DNA from: Promethearchaeota archaeon
GTDB taxonomy: Archaea > Asgardarchaeota > Lokiarchaeia > Sigynarchaeales > SOKP01
Assembly (NCBI GenBank): GCA_019057735.1
Contig: JAHLWV010000152.1
Coordinates: 1-5,814 of the forward strand
DNA length: 5,814 nt
Direction: 5' to 3'
How positions within the stretch are numbered: position 1 is the stretch's first letter; the number at the start of each line of letters is the position of its first letter. A model generated the notes under the pieces. That model was not told where the DNA came from. It was given only the letters and a program-made list of their open reading frames with translations, and ran no database searches. Shown here piece after piece: positions 1 to 4,552 of the stretch. The translations under genes were made by a program, and so were the position numbers.

Positions 1-123
1 TTAATTAAGAAGCTTAAAGAGAAACTGATTGTATCTACGATTAATAAAAATCGAATCCTATCAATAAAAGAATTCATAACCAGAAGGATCTCAAAGGAAG
101 TAGGTAGTAAGATTAAAAAGTAA
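1..123 (+). CDS. 3' end of an unrecognised Lys-rich protein (5' part outside window)
   Basis: The first frame is open from base 1 to a TAA at 121-123, which is followed at once by a second in-frame TAA (124-126). It gives the last 40 residues of a protein. The tail is strongly basic: about a quarter of the residues are Lys, and it ends in SKEVGSKIKK. No signal, membrane segment or known motif is visible, and I do not recognise the family. Support is indirect: the frame stays open for 40 codons in very AT-rich DNA, where stops are frequent, and it ends in tandem stops on the same strand as the next gene. A basic C-terminal tail could bind nucleic acid, but that is only a guess. The stretch could also be an open frame by chance. 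Confidence 0.5.
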   Translation, partial: LIKKLKEKLIVSTINKNRILSIKEFITRRISKEVGSKIKK

Positions 124-183
124 TAAAAATCATCGCTAATAGGAAATTTAACATTATAAGCCCTCAAAACCTATTTTTAAGAT

Positions 184-202
184 TTTACCTTAATTAGGTA
201 AA
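184..202. promoter_or_regulatory. 19-bp near-perfect palindrome upstream of the aldolase gene (candidate operator)
   Basis: TTTACCT at 184-190 is mirrored exactly by AGGTAAA at 196-202 around a 5-base centre, TAATT. Of the nine base pairs around the central A only one (191/195) fails. It lies about 60 bp before the aldolase start and some 20 bp upstream of the TATA-like box. This is a position for an activator or upstream repressor site. The length and symmetry suit a dimeric helix-turn-helix or ribbon-helix-helix protein. No second copy was seen in the window. A weak RNA hairpin ending the upstream gene is possible, but no T-tract follows the second arm. Confidence 0.5.
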
Positions 203-220
203 GTACAAAAAAGATAATGA

Positions 221-230
221 ATTAATTATT
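221..230 (+). promoter_or_regulatory. TATA-like box of the aldolase gene
   Basis: ATTAATTATT lies about 35 bp before the ATG at 262. Archaeal TATA boxes centre about 26 bp before the transcription start, so the start would fall near 252. That leaves a leader of about 10 bases containing the weak GTGAAG (251-256), which could serve as a ribosome binding site. The surrounding DNA is AT-rich, so the exact box is uncertain. Confidence 0.35.
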
Positions 231-261
231 TCAAAAAGTAATAATTTGATGTGAAGAAAAT

Positions 262-1044
262 ATGGATTGGGGAATGCAAAATCGATTAGCAAGAATAATC
301 AAACCTAAATCTGGACGATGTGTGATGCTTGCTGTCGATCATGGATATTTTGGTAATATTCCGGGAGCACTTAAGTGTTTTGGAGATTTGAACCCTTTAT
401 TTCAATACGCTGACGCGTTGATGTTGACCAGAGGGATGTTGAGAAGTTGTGTTTCTGCTGATTTCGACGTTCCAATTGTTTTAAGAGCATCAGCAGGAGC
501 TAGTATGCTAAAGGAGCTTTCAAACGAAGAAATTAATATTACGATTGAAGAAGCTATAAGGTTAAATGTTTCAGCCATAACTTGCTCAATTTTCGTAGGA
601 GGCGAGTATGAAAAGCATAGTTTAATGAATTTGTCTAAATTAGTAAATTGGGGGCAAGAATATGGCATCCCAACATTAGCAGTTACAGCTGTTGGTAGGG
701 AAATGGTAAGAGATTACCGATACTTAGGTATGGCAAGTAGAATGGCTGCCGAGTTAGGAGCTACTTTTGTAAAGACATATTATTGTGATGATTTTGAAAA
801 TGTTACGAGCATTTGTCCCGTACCAGTTGTTATTGCCGGTGGTAAAAAATTACCCGAAAAGGATGCCTTGCAAATGGCTAAGAACGCCATCAATGCAGGA
901 GCCGTAGGGGTTGACATGGGAAGGAATATTTTCCAATCAGAAAAACCTATCGGAATGATTAAAGCAGTGAGAGCTATAGTCCACGAGAATGCCTCTGTGG
1001 AAGAGGCATATGGCATTTATCAGGATGGTCCAATAGGGTTATAA
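262..1044 (+). CDS. lsrF: LsrF-like class I aldolase/thiolase (DhnA/DeoC-type TIM barrel)
   Basis: A 260-residue cytosolic TIM-barrel enzyme that closely matches LsrF, the thiolase acting on 3-hydroxy-5-phosphonooxypentane-2,4-dione in E. coli autoinducer-2 catabolism. It also resembles archaeal DhnA-type fructose-bisphosphate aldolases. Visible landmarks are DWGMQNRLARI at 2-12, PKSGR at 15-19, the VDHGYF motif at 25-30 with the Asp-His pair, TRGMLRS at 56-62 and LRASAGAS at 74-81. The Schiff-base lysine in VKTYYC is K171, aligning with Lys203 of E. coli LsrF (alignment from memory). VIAGGKKLPE (190-199) and GVDMGRNIFQ (216-225) complete the phosphate-binding end. The ATG is the only possible start, since an in-frame TGA lies at 247-249. 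The protein lacks the roughly 30-residue N-terminal extension of E. coli LsrF, so it begins at the conserved core. No lsrK, lsrG or transporter genes are nearby, so the real substrate may be another phosphorylated sugar or diketone. Family assignment is firm, substrate is not. Confidence 0.93.
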   Translation: MDWGMQNRLARIIKPKSGRCVMLAVDHGYFGNIPGALKCFGDLNPLFQYADALMLTRGMLRSCVSADFDVPIVLRASAGASMLKELSNEEINITIEEAIRLNVSAITCSIFVGGEYEKHSLMNLSKLVNWGQEYGIPTLAVTAVGREMVRDYRYLGMASRMAAELGATFVKTYYCDDFENVTSICPVPVVIAGGKKLPEKDALQMAKNAINAGAVGVDMGRNIFQSEKPIGMIKAVRAIVHENASVEEAYGIYQDGPIGL

Positions 1045-1058
1045 TTTTTTAGATTTTT
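1045..1058 (+). terminator. Oligo-T terminator after the aldolase gene
   Basis: The TAA stop is followed directly by T6 (1045-1050) and T5 (1054-1058), with a T10 tract further on (1079-1088). Archaeal RNA polymerase stops at such T-runs without needing a hairpin. The next gene starts only 49 bp downstream, so some read-through could still occur. Confidence 0.45.
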
Positions 1059-1061
1059 AGT

Positions 1062-1069
1062 TTTAAATA
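1062..1069 (+). promoter_or_regulatory. TATA box for a probably leaderless hydrolase transcript
   Basis: TTTAAATA is centred near 1065, about 27 bp before the ATG at 1094. This predicts a transcription start at or within a few bases of the start codon. No Shine-Dalgarno-like sequence lies before that ATG; the preceding bases are T10 and ATTCA. Together these suggest a leaderless mRNA. Confidence 0.5.
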
Positions 1070-1093
1070 AACTCTACATTTTTTTTTTATTCA

Positions 1094-2053
1094 ATGACTA
1101 CTTCAAAAATAGATAATCTAGAGATTAGGAAGTTAACAGAAGATATATTACTTGTGCACCAGAAAAAACCTCCGTTTTATTTCTCTTGTAGTGATGGTAT
1201 TATTATTTTGCCGAAAAAAGGGAGAAATGCTAATTCTATTGTGTTAGATTTAAATGTGGAACCTCAACTTATAGATAAATTGAACGATATTTATGGTCCT
1301 TTTACGAACTATATATGCTCACATGGACATATGGACCATATAGCACATGTTCATCAGTGGGAGTCACTTGGAGCTAAAGTTCACGCTCCTTTTCCGGAGC
1401 ACACATATTTATTAGAGCTTGATAATTTTTATAAGGGATTTGGTTTCATTGATGCGATGGAATTTTCGGTTGTTAAGGAATTTGCCGAAAAAAATGGTTA
1501 TAAAGAATGTCAAGAGGTCATCCCCTTCAAACCGGGTCATACTTTTGAATTTGAAGCCCTCAAAATTGAAACTATTCCATTATTAAGTCATTCTAAAGCT
1601 CATGTAGGCTTTTTAATTCCGGAAGAAAGGGTATTCCACATAAGTTGTTTAGGATTTGATAAAAATAATCCTGAAAAAGATGGATTTGGTCCGTGGTACG
1701 GATTTAAAGAGTGTTCAATTGAACAATATCTAATAGATATTGAGCAAACGGAGTCAATTTTCCTAAAGCGGGCTAATTTCTTAACATCCAGTCACTCTTA
1801 TATTATAAAAAGCCCCGATAAAGCTCCTTTTATTTACATGAGAAGAAAAATCGCAAAAAATCAAGAACTTGTTGATAATGCAATCAAGCATCATAACTTA
1901 ACAAATAAATCTATTGATACGGTAAATTATTTACTGCGTCTAGACATTTTCTATCCAAAGAGAAAAATAAAGGGCTATTTATTGGAAATTTACAATTTTT
2001 GGGAATCTGGAATTATTCGTAAGCATGTCGAACGAAGTGAATACCTTACTTAA
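1094..2053 (+). CDS. Metallo-beta-lactamase-fold hydrolase with C-terminal helical domain
   Basis: A 319-residue MBL-fold metallohydrolase, with no signal peptide, hence likely cytosolic. The zinc motif HxHxDH is at H77-G-H79-M-D81-H82, at the end of a strand reading NYICS. The third ligand is H166 in LLSHSKAH. The last His is H234 in LTSSHSYI. The strand that normally ends in the metal-bridging Asp reads VFHISCLGFD, so Cys185 takes that place; D189 is the nearest Asp. FGPWYGF (198-204) follows, typical of a group of prokaryotic MBL proteins of unknown substrate. The last 80 or so residues, from MRRKIAKNQ on, are mostly helical and resemble the small winged-helix tail of LACTB2-type MBL proteins. 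Thioesters, lactones or phosphodiesters are all possible substrates and the sequence does not choose between them. The ATG is supported by the TATA box spacing and by the lack of another Met before residue 80. The gene ends 15 bp from the convergent dehydrogenase gene. Confidence 0.88.
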   Translation: MTTSKIDNLEIRKLTEDILLVHQKKPPFYFSCSDGIIILPKKGRNANSIVLDLNVEPQLIDKLNDIYGPFTNYICSHGHMDHIAHVHQWESLGAKVHAPFPEHTYLLELDNFYKGFGFIDAMEFSVVKEFAEKNGYKECQEVIPFKPGHTFEFEALKIETIPLLSHSKAHVGFLIPEERVFHISCLGFDKNNPEKDGFGPWYGFKECSIEQYLIDIEQTESIFLKRANFLTSSHSYIIKSPDKAPFIYMRRKIAKNQELVDNAIKHHNLTNKSIDTVNYLLRLDIFYPKRKIKGYLLEIYNFWESGIIRKHVERSEYLT

Positions 2054-2068
2054 TGTTTGGCCTATGAG

Positions 2069-3115
2069 TTATTTATCAGGTTCGATAACAACCTTAAGAG
2101 ACTCAGCAGCCTTGTTAACAATTTTAAATGCATCTCCTATTTGATTTAGGGGAAATCGATGAGTAATTAACTCTGTTACGTTAATTTTTTTTGACAATAT
2201 CCACACATATGACTCTTGGAGATCCTCAGGTGCAGCACCGTAGGAAGTGGTGATTGTTATTTCGTTCCGCCAATAATCGTTTATAGGTACTTCTAAATTG
2301 ACACCAGGTCCGGGAACTGCAAAAAATATCACCGTACCTCCGGGTGCTACGCAATTTAAAGCTTGCTTCGCGGCGGTTAATGCCCCAGTACATACAATAA
2401 CAATGTCAGCTAATTTATTATCATTGATTTCCAGAAGTTTTGAAGGAATATCCTCGCTTGCATGAATAATTTCATCCGCTCCAAAATCTTGAATTTTCCT
2501 TAATCTATAATCGTTTATATCAGTTGCAAAGACTTTTTTTGCTCCTCTAAGTTTTGCTAATTGAGCATGTAAGATTCCAGATACTCCACTTCCTAATATT
2601 AAGACTGTTAATCCTTTTCCTACATTTGCTAATCTTTGTGCCCTACAAACACAGCCAAATGGTTCAATAAGTACTCCACCTTCATAGGTAACGGACTTAT
2701 CTAACACAAAAACGCCCTTTTTTTCAATGTTTACTTTAGGTATTCTAATATATTCGGCAAAACCTCCAGGATCAAAATTAGTGTTATGGAGAAGATCGCA
2801 TGCTGTATGATGTCCGTGGTTGCAGTAATAGCAATCAAAACACGGTACGTGATGTGAAACGAAAACTCTATCCCCAATTTTATAACCTTTAAGACCGTCT
2901 CCCACTTCAACTATATCACCGGCGATTTCATGTCCAAGAATTAAATTGTCTACACCAAGTTTCTTCATTTTAGCAAACCTATAATACTCTAAAACATCTG
3001 ATCCACATATTCCAGATTTTTTAACCTTAACCAATAACTCTCCAGGACCAATCGTTGGTTTAGGTATTTCATCAATTCTCACATCGTTGTTATTATAATA
3101 TCGTGCAACCTTTAT
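2069..3115 (-). CDS. Zinc-dependent medium-chain dehydrogenase (polyol/threonine dehydrogenase type)
   Basis: An NAD(P)-dependent zinc dehydrogenase, 348 residues if read from the ATA at 3115-3113, or 337 from the GTG at 3082. In 348-residue numbering, the catalytic zinc site is Cys37 (SGICGSD), His62-Glu63 (GHE) and Glu151 (IEPFGC). The structural zinc lobe is Cys92, 95, 98 and 106 (CFDCYYC then C). The Rossmann motif GSGVSG is at 175-180, and Asp199 (ATDIND), at the end of the second strand, favours NAD over NADP. The C-terminal part, with NDYWRNEITITTSYGA and ITHRFPL, is like sorbitol/iditol and scyllo-inosose dehydrogenases. The substrate is probably a sugar alcohol or similar secondary alcohol, by inference. 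The chosen start restores KVARYYNNNDVRIDEIP, the usual first strand of this family, where homologs have Met at the ATA. A perfectly spaced AGGTGAT lies before ATA, while the GTG has none. The gene is convergent with the hydrolase and divergent from the SnoaL-like gene. Confidence 0.9.
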   Translation of the reverse strand: MKVARYYNNNDVRIDEIPKPTIGPGELLVKVKKSGICGSDVLEYYRFAKMKKLGVDNLILGHEIAGDIVEVGDGLKGYKIGDRVFVSHHVPCFDCYYCNHGHHTACDLLHNTNFDPGGFAEYIRIPKVNIEKKGVFVLDKSVTYEGGVLIEPFGCVCRAQRLANVGKGLTVLILGSGVSGILHAQLAKLRGAKKVFATDINDYRLRKIQDFGADEIIHASEDIPSKLLEINDNKLADIVIVCTGALTAAKQALNCVAPGGTVIFFAVPGPGVNLEVPINDYWRNEITITTSYGAAPEDLQESYVWILSKKINVTELITHRFPLNQIGDAFKIVNKAAESLKVVIEPDK

Positions 3116-3134
3116 GAGGCATCACCTTTATGAG
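3108..3134 (-). repeat. 11-bp direct repeat spanning the dehydrogenase start and ribosome binding site
   Basis: On the + strand ACCTTTATGAG occurs at 3108-3118 and again at 3124-3134, a 16-bp period. On the coding (-) strand this is CTCATAAAGGT twice. The second copy contains the presumed ATA start. The first copy supplies part of the ribosome binding site. It may be a small tandem duplication that has diverged, or a pair of half-sites for a regulator. Confidence 0.6.
3121..3127 (-). promoter_or_regulatory. Strong ribosome binding site (AGGTGAT) that decides the dehydrogenase start
   Basis: AGGTGAT on the - strand (3127 to 3121) matches the archaeal anti-Shine-Dalgarno consensus, with 5 bases between it and the ATA at 3115-3113. 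It is about 38 bases from the GTG at 3082, too far to serve that codon. An ATG overlaps the site (3122-3120) but is out of frame and stops after nine codons. A TATA-like AAAATAAA near 3151-3159 (-) would start transcription near 3129, just ahead of the site. Confidence 0.65.
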
Positions 3135-3220
3135 TTTAATATAACTTATGTTTTATTTTCATGTTAATATGCTATGTCTTAATATAATGCTTTATCAAAA
3201 ATTAATATTTTATATATTTT

Positions 3221-3253
3221 AATAACGATATTTTAAATTAGTTATCGGTTATT
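3221..3253 (+). promoter_or_regulatory. Promoter of the SnoaL-like gene with flanking inverted repeat
   Basis: A TATA-like TTTTAAATTA (3231-3240) lies about 26 bp before a predicted transcription start near 3262. The box is bracketed by AATAACGATA (3221-3230) and TATCGGTTATT (3243-3253), an inverted repeat perfect except for one extra G in the right arm. Arms on both sides of the TATA box are a typical place for an archaeal repressor to block TBP/TFB. AATAACGAT also occurs in the promoter of the DtxR-type gene. Confidence 0.45.
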
Positions 3254-3262
3254 ATGTGAATT

Positions 3263-3268
3263 GGTGGT
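3263..3268 (+). promoter_or_regulatory. Ribosome binding site of the SnoaL-like gene
   Basis: GGTGGT lies 7 bases before the ATG at 3276. This supports that ATG over the upstream TTG at 3261, which would place the site inside the coding region. Confidence 0.55.
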
Positions 3269-3275
3269 AATTTAT

Positions 3276-3662
3276 ATGGAAATGAAAGATATTAAAGCTT
3301 TTTGCCAAAACTGGTTAACATCATGGACGGGAAATAATCCAGAAAAACTCATTTCTTTCTATTCAAAAACTGCATATTATCAAGATCCTGCAAATCCTAA
3401 AGGATTAAAGGGACATGATAAAATATTTCCCTATTTTAAAAAGTTATTGGCTGCTAATCCAAAATGGATATGGCAAATGACTGAGGCTTATCCTACGGAG
3501 AAAGGTTTCGTATTAAAATGGAGAGCGATTATACCAGTTAAATCTGAAGAGATAGTAGAATATGGAATGGATATTTTAGAACTTGAAGGCGATAAAATTA
3601 TAAGAAATGAAGTCTACTTCGATCGAACGGAGCTAATATCATTGTTAAAGTTAAAAAAATAG
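3276..3662 (+). CDS. SnoaL-like / NTF2-fold small protein
   Basis: A 128-residue protein of the NTF2-like superfamily in the SnoaL-type subgroup, a cone-shaped fold used by polyketide cyclases, isomerases and many proteins of unknown role. The pattern fits along its length. It has an N-terminal helix with WLTSW (13-17) and PEKLISFYS (22-30), then YYQDP (34-38) and GLKGHDKI (43-50), then an amphipathic helix FPYFKKLLAA (51-60). The strands are WIWQM (64-68), FVLKWRA (78-84), EEIVEYGMDILEL (91-103) and IIRNEVYFDR (108-117). The Asp in the YYQDP stretch and the Tyr/Asp in VYFDR line the pocket in related proteins. The substrate is unknown. I prefer the ATG at 3276; a TTG at 3261 would add five residues (MVVIY) and the ATG at 3282 would remove two. 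No signal peptide is seen. The DUF3795 gene follows 30 bp downstream on the same strand, but it may have its own promoter. Confidence 0.75.
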   Translation: MEMKDIKAFCQNWLTSWTGNNPEKLISFYSKTAYYQDPANPKGLKGHDKIFPYFKKLLAANPKWIWQMTEAYPTEKGFVLKWRAIIPVKSEEIVEYGMDILELEGDKIIRNEVYFDRTELISLLKLKK

Positions 3663-3674
3663 TTTTTATATAAT
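3663..3674 (+). promoter_or_regulatory. T-tract and TATA box between the SnoaL-like and DUF3795 genes
   Basis: TTTTTATATAAT starts directly after the upstream stop codon. The T5 could end the SnoaL-like transcript. The TATATAA (3667-3673) is centred about 23 bp before the ATG at 3693, near the spacing expected for a leaderless or near-leaderless transcript. A weak GGTAG (3685-3689) sits only three bases from the ATG, too close for a normal ribosome binding site. Confidence 0.4.
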
Positions 3675-3692
3675 ATTTAATTACGGTAGATT

Positions 3693-4157
3693 ATGGTTGA
3701 AGTAAAAAATGAATTGCTATCTCCTTGCGGCTTATGGTGTGGGGTGTGTTCAATATACATTGCGCATAAAAATAACAACATAAAGTTTAAAGAGAAGTTA
3801 TTACCAATTTATAAAGCTTTTGTGAAAAATGTAGACGATATAGCCTGCACTGGTTGTCTATCAGAGGGTACCGTTTTTCCAGTTTGTAGAGCGTGTCCGG
3901 TCAAGAAGTGTTGCAAAGAAAAGAATATTGAAGGTTGTTACCAATGCGATGAATTTCCATGTAAATTTATTGATAATTTTCCCATCCCTGTTGGGAAAAA
4001 AGTCATTCTTCGAGCAATTCCATTTTGGAGGGAACATGGAACCGAGAAGTATGTTGAAGCCGAAATGAATAGATATCACTGCCCAGAATGCGGAAATCAA
4101 CTATTTCGTGGGGCAAAAAGGTGCAACAAATGCAAAGTTCCTGTTAATGTAGACTAA
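3693..4157 (+). CDS. DUF3795 Cys-rich protein with C-terminal zinc ribbon
   Basis: A 154-residue soluble protein of the DUF3795 family, whose biochemical role is unknown. It opens with the family hallmark LSPCGLWCGVC (C12, C16, C19). Further Cys pairs follow at C52/C55 (CTGC), C65/C68 (CRAC), C73/C74 and C82/C85 (CYQC), with C90 in the EFPC motif. A short helical part, about 100-125 (LRAIPFWREHGTEKYVEAE), leads to a second unit, CPECG at C130/C133 with C144/C147 (CNKC), a classic rubredoxin-type zinc ribbon. Sixteen Cys in total suggest one zinc ribbon plus one or two zinc or iron-sulfur sites in the N-terminal part. The ribbon could contact nucleic acid or protein, by inference only. The ATG is chosen because LSPCG sits at the usual distance from the N-terminus. 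The gene is convergent with the CopG-type gene. Confidence 0.85.
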   Translation: MVEVKNELLSPCGLWCGVCSIYIAHKNNNIKFKEKLLPIYKAFVKNVDDIACTGCLSEGTVFPVCRACPVKKCCKEKNIEGCYQCDEFPCKFIDNFPIPVGKKVILRAIPFWREHGTEKYVEAEMNRYHCPECGNQLFRGAKRCNKCKVPVNVD

Positions 4158-4173
4158 TATAGAGTTTAAAATT

Positions 4174-4182
4174 AAAAAAAAA
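4174..4182 (-). terminator. T9 terminator of the CopG-type gene
   Basis: Nine A on the + strand read as T9 on the - strand, beginning with the base right after the CopG-type stop codon (4185-4183). This is a typical archaeal oligo-T terminator without a hairpin. Confidence 0.6.
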
Positions 4183-4386
4183 TTAAGACCTGTTTTTTTG
4201 ATTGCTTCTAACAAGCATTTTAAAAGTTTCTTCTTCTAAATTTTGGAACATTTTAAGTTCGTCACCCAAAAACTCGCTTAATGCGGACCTTATAGCCTCG
4301 CTTCGACTCGGGTAAACTCCTAAATCATTTAGAGTTTGAATTGCTTCTAGATATTTTTCAGGTAGGTTAATTGTTATAATTTTCAT
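4183..4386 (-). CDS. CopG-type ribbon-helix-helix transcription regulator
   Basis: A 67-residue ribbon-helix-helix DNA-binding protein. The N-terminal strand KIITINLPE (2-10) would pair with its partner in the dimer and lie in the DNA major groove; Thr5 and Asn7 face the bases in this fold. Helix A runs over KYLEAIQTLNDLG, then YPSRSEAIRSALSEFL gives the S/T-R-S-E-A-I-R signature of helix B. The last 25 residues (DELKMFQNLEEETFK onward) form a charged helical tail with no ligand motif; it lacks the ACT-like nickel domain of NikR. I choose the ATG at 4386 over the TTG at 4395, because homologs of this type start at MKIITINLP and GGTTGAG lies upstream at 4397-4391. Such proteins usually repress their own gene. 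The partly repeated sequence upstream (4471-4495) is a candidate target. The regulon is unknown. Confidence 0.85.
   Translation of the reverse strand: MKIITINLPEKYLEAIQTLNDLGVYPSRSEAIRSALSEFLGDELKMFQNLEEETFKMLVRSNQKNRS
4193..4199 (+). terminator. T7 terminator of the DUF3795 transcript, inside the convergent gene's 3' end
   Basis: The first strong T-run after the DUF3795 stop is TTTTTTT at 4193-4199, 35 bp downstream and within the last codons of the opposing CopG-type gene (the AAA-rich end of QKNRS). The two transcripts therefore probably overlap by about 25 bases at their 3' ends. Confidence 0.45.
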
Positions 4387-4426
4387 CTTTCTCAACCCTT
4401 TGTTTAAAAATCATAGCTTTTAATGT

Positions 4427-4438
4427 TGATATATTATT
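4427..4438 (-). promoter_or_regulatory. TATA-like box of the CopG-type gene
   Basis: GAATAATATATC on the - strand is centred near 4431. It predicts a transcription start near 4405 and a leader of about 19 bases that contains GGTTGAG (4397-4391) ahead of the ATG at 4386. Spacing is good, but the region is AT-rich throughout. TTTATAAG near 4453-4460 is an alternative box. Confidence 0.4.
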
Positions 4439-4470
4439 CTTATTTCGTCGGATCACTTATAAATAAAGAG

Positions 4471-4495
4471 TATTAACGCTTTGATGATATTAACG
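4471..4495. repeat. Paired 8-bp direct repeat upstream of the CopG-type gene
   Basis: TATTAACG occurs at 4471-4478 and again at 4488-4495, a 17-bp period. The related GTTAATA (4529-4535) is the reverse complement of the first seven bases, lying further upstream. The pair lies about 40-60 bp before the TATA-like box. Repeated half-sites in the promoter of a ribbon-helix-helix gene suggest an operator, but 8-mers in AT-rich DNA can recur by chance. Confidence 0.35.
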
Positions 4496-4540
4496 GCTTA
4501 ATTGCTGACGAATAAATAATATTATTATGTTAATATTGGG

Positions 4541-4547
4541 AAAAAAA
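4541..4547 (-). terminator. T7 terminator of the 250-residue gene
   Basis: Seven A on the + strand give T7 on the - strand, starting five bases after the stop codon at 4555-4553. Transcription from the unrecognised gene probably ends here, before the CopG-type promoter. Confidence 0.55.
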
Positions 4548-4552
4548 TGAGA

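Noticed and set aside
402..668. 88-codon open frame on the - strand inside the aldolase gene
   Set aside because: It lies opposite a strongly conserved enzyme, and its translation has no recognisable domain; the frame is a by-product of the coding strand.
780..1016. 78-codon open frame on the - strand inside the aldolase gene
   Set aside because: Same reason: it overlaps conserved catalytic and phosphate-binding segments of the aldolase.
262..3115. Possible autoinducer-2 (lsr) catabolic cluster
   Set aside because: Only the LsrF-like gene is present; no kinase, isomerase, transporter or LsrR-like gene is nearby, and the neighbouring genes are on mixed strands.
3093..3122. Nine-codon upstream frame (ATG at 3122-3120, -) overlapping the dehydrogenase start
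   Set aside because: Considered as a regulatory leader peptide, but its ATG overlaps the ribosome binding site, so it would not be translated efficiently.
3160..3172. ATGTTAATAT shared between 3161-3170 and 4527-4536
   Set aside because: A ten-base A/T-rich match between spacers is not convincing, and positions relative to the promoters differ.
3861..4100. 79-codon open frame on the - strand inside the DUF3795 gene
   Set aside because: It overlaps the Cys motifs that define the real gene and has no ribosome binding site or family signature.
4515..4526. Perfect 12-bp palindrome AATAATATTATT
   Set aside because: Low-complexity A/T only; expected by chance in DNA of this composition.
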